In this document: positions 44,682 to 54,911 of the stretch, piece after piece
How the letters are laid out: every line of letters begins with the position of its first letter
Position numbering within the stretch: position 1 is the stretch's first letter
Assembly: GCA_037176705.1 (NCBI GenBank)
Contig: CM073885.1
Span: 89,085,001-89,149,000, forward strand
DNA length: 64,000 bases
From: Molossus alvarezi
Taxonomy: Eukaryota > Chordata > Mammalia > Chiroptera > Molossidae
Direction of reading: 5' to 3'
Notes under the pieces: generated by a model
Told to the model about the DNA's origin: nothing
Database searches by the model: none
The model's input: only the letters and a program-made list of their open reading frames with translations
Position numbers and translations under genes: made by a program

Positions 44682-44905
44682 CTGGCCAGTGTGGCTCAGA
44701 TGATTGAGCATCGTCCCATGCACCAAGAGAGAGGTCTCCCATTTGATTCCCTGTCAGGGCACATGCCCAGGTTGCAGGCTCCATCCCCTGTGGGGGACAT
44801 GTGGGAGGCAACTGTTAGATGTTTCTTTCTCATCAACATTCTTTTTCTCCTTCTCCCTTCCTTTCGCTCGCTAAAATCAATAAAAACATATTTTTTAAAA
44901 ATAAA
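44682..44905 (+). mobile_element. Type B Ves SINE
   Basis: TCCTGGCCAGTGTGGCTCAG, CCATTTGATTCCCTGTCAGG and GCTAAAATCAATAAAAACAT. Confidence 0.92.
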
Positions 44906-45239
44906 AATCATCTCTTGTGAGAACATCTCTCAACCTCCTGGGAGCATCTCTCAACCAGTAACTGACAGGAATTGATGTATAAATATCCCAGCTCCTTAAC
45001 CCTCCAGTGGGGTAACCCAGAAGTATGTGTACTATACCATTACCCAGAGTTTGTCAGTAGGATTAAGCATTAATTACCTACTGCTATAGCTTGTTTAATA
45101 ATTAACCCTTTATTTGCTCCTGCCCTTCTCTGTCTCCCTTCTCCACCCCTTACCTAGGTTTCCTGGGATCATTTTGCTAATAAACTACTTGCCTTAGTAT
45201 CCTTGTCTCAGGTTCCCCCTTTCTAGGGGAACCCAAATT

Positions 45240-45740
45240 AAGATCATTCGTCTTCCCGCTTCCACTCTTACCTCTCACCAATCCATTCTCCACCTCAAAA
45301 CTTGGACTGTCTTTTTAAACTACCACTGTGACCATATCTCTTCTTACCTAAAACTTTTCATTGATTTCCCACTGCTCGTAGGATATAGACCATCCAATAC
45401 CTTAGTTTCAGGTTTCTTGATGTCAGTTCCAATGACTGCTTTACTACCTGAGTTCCTTTGCCTCACTCTAGAGACACCACACAGGGCTGCTTTACCTTGA
45501 AATCAAATCAAAAGTTCCAATTTCCCACACTCTGACCATAGTCTTCTACACTCATTCAGACACTACGACTCTGCCAGCTCCAGACATCCAGTTTCTCAGT
45601 CCCTCCCTTTCTCCCCATCTGTCAAATTCCTCATGGCTTTGTACATTCTGTCTCCCACTTGAATTCCCAGCAACATCACTTCTACTGCTCCCTCACCTGC
45701 CCTCTCAACTCTGCTGGCCTCTTCTCTGGGGAGAATTAGC
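45240..45740 (+). mobile_element. L2-like fragment
   Basis: The C/T-rich sequence with ACCATATCTCTTCTTACCT, CACTGCTCGTAGGATATAG and GAGTTCCTTTGCCTCACTC resembles the L2 3' half. Similarity is weak. Confidence 0.4.
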
Positions 45741-46145
45741 TTAGAAACCATCCATATTTTGGATATTTTGCCAATCTGCTTCTGCTTCTATCCCCAAGCT
45801 GGAAGTGAATGTAACAGTGTGAGCTACTCAGAATTTAAAATTTGCAGAATGAGGTGTTTTCCCACTTTTCAGGAGAATAGACCCACAAGGAAGTGGTCCC
45901 TAACCTCAAACAAATCCGTAAATCCACTCAATCACTGTTTATATGTCTCACTACTTTCAAAGGAAGTTCTAAATGCTCCCCATGTTCCAAAATCCTTCCT
46001 TCCTCTGTTCACTTTGAGCAGATTACCATGGGTTTGAATTTGCATAACGAACCTATCCAAAGCCGAACTCTTTCACTCCTGTAGAAAGCCTCTCTCTCCA
46101 CCTGTGCTTTAAACCCCAAACCTTTCTCCTCAAGACAGATTTTTA

Positions 46146-46402
46146 AATTTTTTTTTTTTTTACCCTCACCCGAGGATATTTTTCCATTTTTTTGTACAGA
46201 TAGAGTGGGAGGGAGAGAGAGAGAGGAAGGGAGAGAGAGAGAAACATCAACGTGAAGGGACACATTGAGTGGCTGCCACCCGCACGACCAACCAGGGCCG
46301 GGGACAAACTGCAACCGAAGTACGTGCCCTTAGCGGGAACCGAACCCGGGTCTCTCCGGACCGCAGGCCGATGCTTTAACCGCTGAGCCAAACTGGCCAG
46401 GG
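46146..46402 (-). mobile_element. Type A Ves SINE
   Basis: ACCCTCACCCGAGGATAT to CAAACTGGCCAGGG. The 17-bp duplication CTCAAGACAGATTTTTA is perfect at 46129-46145 and 46403-46419, so this is a young copy. Confidence 0.96.
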
Positions 46403-46854
46403 CTCAAGACAGATTTTTAGTCCAAATCCTTTCATAATCAAGATCTGGGCCAACTTCCCAGCCTAACCTTCTACCTCTCCTCCAGCTACATCCTACCTGT
46501 AGTTCCCAGAATGCTACCCAGACAGGGGAAGAATCTGGAGCCTGATGTGGTGGATCATATCCAATAAGGCTGGGAGTAGAATCCAGGAGAAAGTCTTCTG
46601 AATAAAACTGAATTCTTGTTTCCAGGAATCCTATCATGACAAGGACCCTGCCAAGGAGGAGAATGCAAGCCATGAACCATGGAATGAAATTGAAAAGTCA
46701 TGAACCAAAATTCCAATACACAGGGAGACCCAATTAGGAGAGCAAGAGCAGATTGGAGGTAGAAAGAGGCTCATATGGAAGAAACAGACATGGAGCAAGA
46801 TGTGAGTTAGGTCCAGGTTACATAATACTCTTAATGGCTGCATAGTTGGCTCCT

Positions 46855-47115
46855 TTGTGTCATTCCAATCCTATTAAATGTCACCTACTGAAAGGCCTTT
46901 CCAACTATCTCGTCTATAATGGCCACTTAATTACTCATTACATTTCCATGTTTTAATACTCTGCATAGTACTGTAGTACTAGATGAAATTTTTTCTTTAA
47001 TAGTTTATTGTCTATCTCTCCCCACTAGAATGTAAGCTCCATGAAAACAAAGCTCTTCTCATTTACTCTCTATCCCCAGTGGCAAGAACAGTTATTCAAA
47101 TACAGTAAATACTGG
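46855..47115 (+). mobile_element. L2 LINE 3' end
   Basis: AAATGTCACCTACTGAAAGGC, CCCCACTAGAATGTAAGCTCC and CTATCCCCAGTGGCAAGAAC are L2 landmarks in order. Confidence 0.7.
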
Positions 47116-47156
47116 AATAATTAACTAAATCTCAGGAATATTCTGCATTTTTTAAG

Positions 47157-47357
47157 GTTTTTTTAAAATGTTTTTTTTCTTTATTGATTTTAGAGAGATA
47201 GAAACATCGATGAGAGAGAACATCGATTGGCTGCCTCCTGCATGCCTCCCACTGGGGATCTGGCCCACAACCTGGGCATGTGCCGTGACTGGGAATCAAA
47301 CCAGTGACCTCTTGGTGCATGGGTCGACACCCAACTACTGAGCAACGCCAACTGGGC
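47157..47357 (-). mobile_element. Type B Ves SINE
   Basis: CTTTATTGATTTTAGAGAG to GCAACGCCAACTGGGC. CTGCATTTTTT flanks both sides. Confidence 0.92.
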
Positions 47358-47371
47358 TGCTGCATTTTTTT

Positions 47372-47422
47372 ATTTTTAATCTGTGGGCTGACGCTCTAAC
47401 CGCTGAGCAAAACTGGCCAGGT
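47372..47422 (-). mobile_element. Very short Ves head fragment
   Basis: On the minus strand CCTGGCCAGTTTTGCTCAGC and the next 20 bases are followed by an A/T-rich tail. TCTGCATT lies on both sides. It is a head fragment ending before the B box, beside the SINE at 47157-47357. Confidence 0.65.
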
Positions 47423-47834
47423 CTGCATTGTTTTTTCTGAAGACCTCCACGTGATTCTGACTTCAGCCAGAATGGAAACTATTGGGCTGATACCTGCATC
47501 ATTGTTCCCACAATGCTGGGATGTTGATGGTGGTGAGGAGTAGTCCTGAAGAGTGCAGAAGCAGACTAGACAAATGAAGTATTGCTCTCTTTTGCATAAT
47601 ATTTCCAAGGCCTAGAATAAGCTTTCCTCACATTCAGTTCAGGTATCATCTTCTTTAATAACTATAAATACTGAGGGCAATTAGTTTGAATTATTTGCTT
47701 TCCCCAGTTTCAAACACTGTCTGGTATACACTAGATACTCAATAAAGGTTTCTTGAATAGCACTGCTCAGAGATTTGCTCCAGCCCACTGGGCTTGTTGA
47801 TGGTCTCTGCCACAACTTTCATAATATTAATATT

Positions 47835-48040
47835 AGCTATCATTTATTTAGTACTTACCATGTGCCAGGTACTGTTCTAAGCCCTCACTTACAGTACCCC
47901 ATTAAATCCTTGAAAGAATGCTTCGATAGAATTAAGAGTAGTTTGTTTGTTTTTAACTGACAAGTGGGGAGACTGAGGCTCAGAGAGGTTATATAAACAA
48001 CAAGTAGCAGAGTTGGGATTTACATTTAGGGTTCTGTTTT
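47835..48040 (-). mobile_element. MIR SINE
   Basis: TAGTACTTACCATGTGCCAGG, GTTCTAAGCCCTCACTTACAG, GGAGACTGAGGCTCAGAGAGG and AGTAGCAGAGTTGGGATTTA are reverse-complement MIR landmarks. A short T/G-rich stretch (47940-47957) breaks it. Confidence 0.8.
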
Positions 48041-48603
48041 CTATCCTAATATTGTCTTGCACAATCACTATATAGCCTACAAGCAGTGCCTCTGTAATTT
48101 TTTGTGTACGTTATTTCTGCCCCAACTTACTTATTAACTAATAATAGACTCTAGGACAAGTTCTCAAATATCTCTATGGGTCTCTGTCTCTTCACCTCGG
48201 GAACTGAGAGTTAGATGAAATGAACGCCTTCGTCTCCCCCAGCTCTGAAAAAAGCATATGCATTTAGGAGTTCCTAGATTTTCAAGCATTTGGTTCTACA
48301 ACACCACCTGCTTCTGCATTTCTGTGTATTTCATACTATGTTTACAACAAAACATCATAAAACAGTTTCTATTTCCATGAGTTGTTTTCTTAAAACCATC
48401 TGACTTAATTCGGAGTATGAAAATTGAAATGAATGGGGTTGTCTCACCAAAGCCACACAAGTTACTTCCTCAAACACAGTCTGAACACTTCCCAAAAGTT
48501 AATACCATTGATTTAATTATCTATTAGAAGAAAATACTCACTAATGAAAGTATTTCTGAGGAATACTTTCTTTATAATTCTTTATAAAAGAATTAAATTT
48601 TAG

Positions 48604-48854
48604 CCCTGGCCGGTTTGGCTCAGCGGTTGGAGCGTCCGCCTGCGGTCCGGAGAGACCTGGGTTCGGTTCCCGCTAAGGGCACGTACCTCGGTTGCAGTTT
48701 GTCCCCGGCCCTGGTTGGTCGTGCGGGTGGCAGCCACTCGATGTGTCCCTTTCACACCGATGTTTCCCTCTCTCTCTCTCTTCCTCTCTCCCTCCCACTC
48801 TATCTGTACAAAAAATGGAAAAATGTCCTCGGGTGAGGATAAAAAAAAAAAAAA
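48604..48854 (+). mobile_element. Type A Ves SINE, near consensus
   Basis: Best preserved copy: A box TTTGGCTCAGCGG (48613-48625), B box GGTTCGGTTCC (48660-48670), body with CACGTACCTCGGTTGCAG, hairpin GTCCTCGGGTGAGGAT (48825-48840) and a clean A tail. AATTAAATTTTAG is duplicated at 48591-48603 and 48855-48867. Confidence 0.97.
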
Positions 48855-49025
48855 AATTAAATTTTAGGCTATTTAATGGTGGTACTAGCCCTTGTGCATG
48901 TTCGGGTGGAGGTGAGGAGTGAAATTGAACACTAGTCCCGGACATATTTATTTTTGAATTTTACTAATTAAAAAATTTGGAAATACAGAGTGGAGGGTAG
49001 AGGAGGGAGAACCTGGTCCAAATCC

Positions 49026-49026
<1 letters not shown>

Positions 49027-49065
<39 letters not shown>

Positions 49066-49066
49066 G
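49027..49066 (+). repeat. (ATT)13 microsatellite
   Basis: A pure run of ATT units between short unique flanks. Confidence 0.97.
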
Positions 49067-49154
49067 AACTAGCATAGGAAGGAGCGATGCAAGGAAGGAG
49101 CCCTTGGTTCTTTCTTGGTGTAAACCTACTATGAATCACTTAACCTCTCTATGT

Positions 49155-49164
49155 CTCATGTCGA

Positions 49165-49204
<40 letters not shown>

Positions 49205-49268
49205 CCTCCCGCTCTATCTGAACAAAAATGGAAAAATATCCTCGGGTGAGGATAAAAAAAATAATAAA
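49155..49268 (+). mobile_element. 3' part of a type A Ves SINE
   Basis: TCATGTCGATGTTTCTC, a (TC)n run (49165-49200) and TATCCTCGGGTGAGGATAAA. The head is missing. Confidence 0.9.
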
Positions 49269-50790
49269 ATGCAGTAGCAAGTTTGAAAATGTATCCTGAA
49301 GCAAAGTTCAGTGCTTAAGTTGAAGGTGACAGCCCCAAGGAATTAAGAACAAAAATTTAAGTCTATTTTTAATAAGGCTGCAGTGAAAGCTTTACCATTT
49401 TAAATCTGACACAGACTGGGTAACTGATTCCCGAGCCTCGCCACCCAAGCTACGCTGCCGTTTTGATGTATTTTCTCCACTGGTGGTGAAGAGATGAAGA
49501 GGAAAGCAAGCAGAAAAGAAATCAGGACACAGGTCGGCACACAGGCTGATCCTCAAAAATGTCAGAGATGGACGAGAGAGAGGAAATAGAATACATAGGA
49601 CTCCGTCAGTTCATAAATGTATTACCTGTGTGATAGAATTTCTTTGTAACAAGATCATCTTCTAGGATATGGTAACACACTTTGGGTTCTTTCCAAACAT
49701 TCTCAACGATCACACTAATGCAAACGGATCTGCCTGTCAGTCTGTATCGCTCCAAACGAAATAATAGTAATCTCTGGCCTATCCTCATCCATCGCATTTT
49801 AATGTGAAAATCAGTGTTCAAGTTTTTCTTTCTGACCATTTTCTCTTTGGCAAGATTAGGAAGCTCATTTCCAGGGTCTATTTTTTTCTGCGGCTGGTAT
49901 TTACCACCTCCCTTTGTGCCCAACACCATGCAACCATATGCTAAGGAACATTCTAGAACTCAGACAGAGTGGGTGCCTCGTGGGATGACTGCTTATGAAA
50001 AGGTGATTTTCAATCCATGTTTTAATACCTGAGACAAGCTTAGTGGCCTTGAATAGAAGAACTCTGTGGGATTTTTTAAATCTCCCCTTAAAAAGGAGAA
50101 ATGACTTGAAGAAGTGCTCACCTCTCTACCTCCTCCACAAGTTTTCCACAGAAAAAGGAACCTGGAAAAAAAACCCGGAAGATCTCAGTGAATATTTAAA
50201 TAGTAGGTTCAAGGTTGGGGAGTAGCATTACCAAGAGGAAAGGTAGATGAAATGAAAGCGAAGTGTCACTGATTTTTGCCTCTGTCCCTGGAGAGAAGAT
50301 TGCTGACTTGGAGTCATTCCGGTCTACCCAAGGCCATCTGCCATCGTAACTGAAAGGTACGAGTCCCTGGGCCAGCAGGTTGTTCCTAGTGCTAGTATCT
50401 GAATAGACCATCTAGGCTTACTCCAGAAGAGCTTCCCGAGGTTCGCATGCCCCCCTAGCCCCAAGCAGAGGGGTTTGGTTCTTCCCGAAAGCCACTCGTG
50501 CTGAAGGTATCACAATAGCAAGGCCTCAAACTAACTATGAATCTGATGGCATTCTAGAATTCAGTAGAGAAGCTTTTGGGAGGGAAAAAACATGGCCTGC
50601 AGCATTAAAAAGGCAAAATGAGGCTCTTGCTTAGACTTAATATAACAAATTGAGTAAAATCATAGCTGAAAAGTTATAGAGTTGCTGAATACATGCCATG
50701 AAGGGAGCGAAGTCACTTATATGCATTATTTCATTTAGTCCTTATTGTGGTTTAGAAGATGAAAAAGACTCTGAGTTAAGAGTCCAAGCT
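49269..50790. other. Repeat-poor stretch upstream of GPR33
   Basis: Apart from the unexplained minus-strand frame at 49606-49929, no repeat was recognised for 1.5 kb. This is a candidate for conserved non-coding DNA or an unrecognised exon. Confidence 0.35.
49606..49929 (-). other. Unidentified open frame ending beside a donor-like site
   Basis: The 107-codon frame has balanced, protein-like composition (SVCISVIVENVWKEPKVCYH) and is free of recognised repeats. Near its 3' end the minus strand reads CACACAG|GTAATACA, a plausible splice donor, which would make the last residues intronic. No acceptor of good quality was seen. I do not recognise the product; it may be a chance frame. Confidence 0.15.
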
Positions 50791-50803
50791 CACAGACCTG
50801 GCA

Positions 50804-51060
50804 AGTTGGTTTGGCTCAGCAGTTAGAGCGTCGGCCTGTTGTCCAGAGAGACCTGGGTTCAGTTCCCGCTAAGGGCATGTACCTCAGTTGCAGTTTGTCT
50901 CCGGCCCCGGTTGGGGTCATGTGGGTGGCAACCAGTCAATGTGTCTCTCTCACATTGATGTTTCTCTCTCTCTCTCTCTCTTCCTCTCTCTCCCTCCCAC
51001 TCTATCTGAACAAAAAATGGAAAAATGTCCTCGGGTGAGGATTAAAAAAAGAGAGAGAGA
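50804..51060 (+). mobile_element. Type A Ves SINE
   Basis: GGTTTGGCTCAGCAGTTAGAG, GGGTTCAGTTCCCGC and TCCTCGGGTGAGGATTAAA. CTGGCAAGT occurs before (50797-50805) and after (51068-51076). It is the last SINE before the GPR33 interval. Confidence 0.93.
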
Positions 51061-51373
51061 GACAGAGCTGGCAAGTGGTAGAGATTGGATCAAAACCCAG
51101 TTCTGTGGGATGTTGGAGCCCAAGCTCTGCCCCACTTATTTATACTCAAGTACTTTAAAACGATTTTAATAGATGTCTAAGGATGGTGAAATCTTCTGGT
51201 GATGTGCAATAAATCAAAGTTCCTAGGAAACTTTATATGATATTCAGAACCACTACTAACATTGATTTTGCCCAAATTTTACATTAGTACTACATGCCCT
51301 TCTAGAGTTCAGCAACACATTTTTTAAATCTTCCCTATAATTCAGATACACAGTTTTCTCATATGCATATACA

Positions 51374-51535
51374 CAGAGACCACACACACACACACACACA
51401 ACACACACACAGCTCCACATGTACCCCATGGATCCAAAACACATCACAGAGACACACACAGAAACCATACAGCTTCATATATACACAAACACACTGCAGG
51501 TATACAGACCACAGGTACACACACACACTATCAGA
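51374..51535 (+). repeat. CA-rich microsatellite region
   Basis: (CA)n runs (51380-51412, with one interruption) and scattered CACACA to 51530. Long open frames across it are low-complexity artefacts. Confidence 0.9.
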
Positions 51536-53283
51536 AATTTCCCATGGGATTTTGTTTCTCCTCATCTACTATACCCTAATTTCTGTCCAGTTTCCACCAT
51601 ATTCATCATCTCTTTCATATCTTACCTCCTGCTGCTGGTCTCTTCTCTCCATCCCACTCCATCCCAAAGAGGGAACACAAGCTTTGTTCCTTCCAGTCCC
51701 CAGAGCAGCCACCAACATAAGACCATTGTGATTAATGAGAAGAGACATTACACCAGGTCAAAGCATAGCAAATGGTTTAAAACTGAGTATTAAACACTCC
51801 TCATTTTCATTCCCCGTGTAATTTCTGCACTTCTGAATATCTCATTGACCCTTCATGCTCTTCAAGCCTCCTGACCTCCTGCCATGTTTTCCCTGTGTTC
51901 CCCTCTCTGAAGACCATCCTCACTCCTCCTCCCTCTTCTCGTGGTCCCAGGACCTTCACACAACCTCTTTCTCAGGTTCCCACTGTTCACTCACCATCAC
52001 CTATTCATTCCACATCCTTAGACTTCACTTTTTATTTCCAAGGCAGACTACTAAGGTATTTTCCCGAAGTGAAAAAATCATTTTTCTACCTTGGAGAAAA
52101 ACTTTGCCACTTCCCTTAGAAGGCAGAATTAACTTAAAGTAAATGTGGTTTTAATAACAATTACTTTATTTCTTCTCTCTACATCTTCGTAGAATGTTTT
52201 CGCTTAGTGGAAAAAAGAATCATCACTAGTAATTTCCATTGATTTATCCAATTTATCAATAAACAATTTGTGGATATGACTCTGTTATAATAGGTTTTTT
52301 CCAAAACATTCTCAGGTTTATATTTTCAATATTATAGGAACCATTTACCAAGAAATGGGACATTTTGAATAATCAAATATTCTGATTCATGGAGCATTAT
52401 CAAAACACCAGACATGAAATATCAATTTTCAAAGTAGTTACTTTGAAATAATAAAAAGTTGGTAGGGTTTCCAACCTGCCACAATGGAGGCATGATGGGA
52501 GGTGATGATTCATAAGAAATTTAACCATTTTAAGCCTCTCTTTCTACTCTGTTTAAATATTTACCTTTGTGAGGGAAAATAATGATTTTCATAAAATGCT
52601 CCTGGCATATAACAAGTATTGAATAAATATCAGTTCCTTGACTTCTCTCCTCCTTTCCCTCCCCAAGTAAGAAAGACCCACTGCTATATCCTGCAGTAAG
52701 TACACTTTCCTCTTTCGCTGATGATTCTGAAGACTCTTCACACTCTAACAGTGCACTAGAGCTCCCATGTGAGTATCGGTTCTTCCTGTTACGTTCTCAG
52801 TGTTGGAATACTAGATAATGGCATTTATTATATATAATTAGCTCATGAGAGAATTCTAATTATAGCTCCCCGTGATCACTCATTTGCAACAGTTGTTATT
52901 TTTGTTATTCAATTTCATTAGCAACATTTGCCCTGACCAAGTCTTCGTTAAGTAAAACTGATTCTACACTGCCTTATTCAAGAAGTTGTGCTCATCAAGA
53001 AGGGCCAGACTTCTGGTTAATGTGTAAATAGAAGATGTTTAGCTACCTAAATTAATTATATAACCAAGTCAAAATATCCATTTCACATTAATTTCATATC
53101 ATTTGCAGTATTTTCATTTTCTGATGCTCAAATTAATCTGATCTTAATTCTTCGTACAAAACAAAGTAAAGGCCTCAGGGAAAATATCTGATTTGTGTTA
53201 ATGTAGAAGTATTATATTTGCCATTTAAAAAATATTGTCAATTTGTTTGTTGAAATTTTAATTTCTATATTTAATCTTTTCTT
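51536..53283. other. SINE-free interval upstream of the GPR33 coding exon
   Basis: C/T-rich sequence to about 52140 gives way to AT-rich DNA. No SINE, L1 or LTR is recognised. Part of it must be the 5' intron of GPR33, and the non-coding first exon may lie here, but no donor or promoter can be assigned by eye. Confidence 0.4.
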
Positions 53284-53326
53284 TTGCTTCTTTTTTGTTC
53301 TTATTTTCAATTTCTCATTTCACCAG
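53284..53326 (+). other. GPR33: 3' splice acceptor of the GPR33 5' intron
   Basis: A long T/C-rich tract ends in TTTCACCAG at 53318-53326, six bases upstream of the GPR33 ATG (53332). This is a strong acceptor pattern and agrees with an intron in the 5' untranslated region placed just before the coding exon. The first, non-coding exon and the promoter were not found; they must lie upstream, possibly within 51060-53280 or outside the window. The in-frame ATG at 53284 lies in this tract and is not a likely start. Confidence 0.7.
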
Positions 53327-53331
53327 TAATT

Positions 53332-54354
53332 ATGGATCTGATCAACTCTTCCAATTACCGGATCAATGTCTCTACATTAATAAGAAACAGCACTCACTTC
53401 CAAGCTTCTGCCTCAAAACTAATTGTTTGCCTCCTTTTGTTCTCGACATCAATAACTGGTATTATCATCAATGGTTTCTATCTATGGATACTAAAATTCA
53501 AGATGAGAAAAACTGTCAATACTATTTTATTTTTTCATCTCATTCTCTCATATTTTATTTCAACATTGATCGTGCCATTTATAACCACTTCCTACCTTCA
53601 GGACAATCGCTGGAGCTTGGGAACCGCCATGTGCAAGGTCTTGAACAGCATTTTGTATACAGGGATCTCAGCCTCGGTTTTCTTCCTCTCGGCCATCAGT
53701 GTTGATCGTTACCTGCTCACTCTCCACCCAGTGTGGTCACAGCTGCACCGAACCCCACGCTGGGCTTCCAGCATCACCCTGGGACTCTGGATCTCTGCTG
53801 CTGTCCTCAACATGCCCTATTTGGTTTTCAGGGAGACACGTGATGACCATGAAGGAAGGGTGACCTGCCAAATTAACTATGCTGTGTCTACTAACCGGGA
53901 AAGCAAAAAGATGCAAACATTAGGGAAATGGATTCATGTAGCCTGTTTCACCAGCCGCTTCTTGCTAAGCTTCCTTCTGCCTTTCTTCATCATTACCTTT
54001 TGTTATGGAAGAGTAGCCAAAAAGATGAAAAAGAGGAACCTATTTAAGTCCAACAAGCCCTTCAAAGTCATCATGACTGCCATTATCTCTTTCTTTGTGT
54101 GTTGGATGCCCTACCATGTATACCAAGGCTTACTTCTCACTAAGACCCAATCTCTACTTTTACAGTTGACTTTGATGCTTACAGTGATTACCACTTCTTT
54201 CAATACTGTCTTTTCTCCCACACTCTATCTATTTATTGGGGAGGACTTCAAAAAGGTTTTCAAGAAGTCCATTCTTGCTCTGTTTGAATCAACATTCAGT
54301 GAGGATTATTCTTCAGAAAGAGCACAAAACCTAAATTCAGAAACCTACATTTAA
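53332..54354 (+). CDS. GPR33: GPR33, orphan chemoattractant-type G protein-coupled receptor (intact)
   Basis: The 340-residue rhodopsin-family receptor matches my recollection of GPR33, a relative of the formyl-peptide/CMKLR1 chemoattractant receptors expected in the plasma membrane of immune cells. The N terminus has three N-glycosylation sequons (N5, N12, N19). Seven hydrophobic helices fall near residues 30-55, 63-86, 98-127, 146-166, 201-228, 245-268 and 278-303. C101 and C179 can form the TM3-ECL2 disulfide. The DRY motif is at 125-127 and TM6 has CWMP at 257-260. TM7 has SPTLY (295-299) in place of NPxxY, and TM2 has Y74 where most class A receptors carry Asp2.50. I chose ATG 53332 because an open frame extends upstream only through a splice-acceptor tract; starting there gives the family N terminus MDLIN. 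Human GPR33 is about 332 residues, so the C terminus is slightly longer here. No frameshift or internal stop is seen. Identity is from memory, not a search. Confidence 0.95.
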   Translation: MDLINSSNYRINVSTLIRNSTHFQASASKLIVCLLLFSTSITGIIINGFYLWILKFKMRKTVNTILFFHLILSYFISTLIVPFITTSYLQDNRWSLGTAMCKVLNSILYTGISASVFFLSAISVDRYLLTLHPVWSQLHRTPRWASSITLGLWISAAVLNMPYLVFRETRDDHEGRVTCQINYAVSTNRESKKMQTLGKWIHVACFTSRFLLSFLLPFFIITFCYGRVAKKMKKRNLFKSNKPFKVIMTAIISFFVCWMPYHVYQGLLLTKTQSLLLQLTLMLTVITTSFNTVFSPTLYLFIGEDFKKVFKKSILALFESTFSEDYSSERAQNLNSETYI

Positions 54355-54469
54355 ATTCAGTGTCCCAGGGCAAACATGAACTCTTACCAGACATACACCC
54401 TGTGCTTCTGAATAATATTGTTCCTATATTAGAAAGACTTCTAGGCTGTACTGTAGTTATATTCTGAAC

Positions 54470-54475
54470 ATTAAA
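54470..54475 (+). promoter_or_regulatory. Candidate polyadenylation signal (ATTAAA) for GPR33
   Basis: ATTAAA lies about 115 bases after the GPR33 stop codon, just before a SINE that starts near 54488. It is the common variant hexamer. I see no clear downstream GU-rich element before the SINE, so this is only a candidate. Confidence 0.3.
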
Positions 54476-54487
54476 ATGGCTATAAGA

Positions 54488-54717
54488 GCCCTGGCTGGTT
54501 TGGCTCAGTGGTAGAGCATTGGCCTTCAGACCAAAGGGTTGCGTGTTTGATTCCTGGTCAAGGGCACATACCTGGGTTGCAGGTTCGATCACCGGCTGTG
54601 GTCGGGGTCATGCAGGAGGTAACCAATCAATGTGTCTCTCACATTGATGTTTCTCTTTCTCTCTCTAAAATCAGTAAATGTATCCTCAGGTGAGAATTTA
54701 AATAAATAAATAAAACT
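54488..54717 (+). mobile_element. Ves SINE, intermediate variant
   Basis: GCCCTGGCTGGTTTGGCTC, GTGTTTGATTCCTGGTCAAGG (B box), CTCTAAAATCAGTAAATG and TATCCTCAGGTGAGAATT: it shows the type B and type A 3' ends one after the other, linking the two types. Confidence 0.93.
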
Positions 54718-54911
54718 GTCCAGAGCATGATTTAAAAATACACACACACAAACAGTGTGTTTAAAAAATAAAAATAAAAAGACCATAGGAAAGTATGCAA
54801 TGGGTGATGTTACAAATGTAATTTTTCCTTTTTTTTTTAATTGTAGTAAAATATTGACCCTTGAACAATATGGGTTTGGACTGCATGGGTCCAAATGTAT
54901 ATGTGGGGTTT

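Noticed and set aside
51363..51793. Two overlapping plus-strand frames over 120 codons
   Set aside because: They are driven by CA-rich simple sequence and consist of His/Thr repeats.
53284..53331. An upstream in-frame ATG that would add 16 residues to GPR33
   Set aside because: The extra sequence is a polypyrimidine tract ending in CACCAG, a splice acceptor; the family N terminus starts at 53332.
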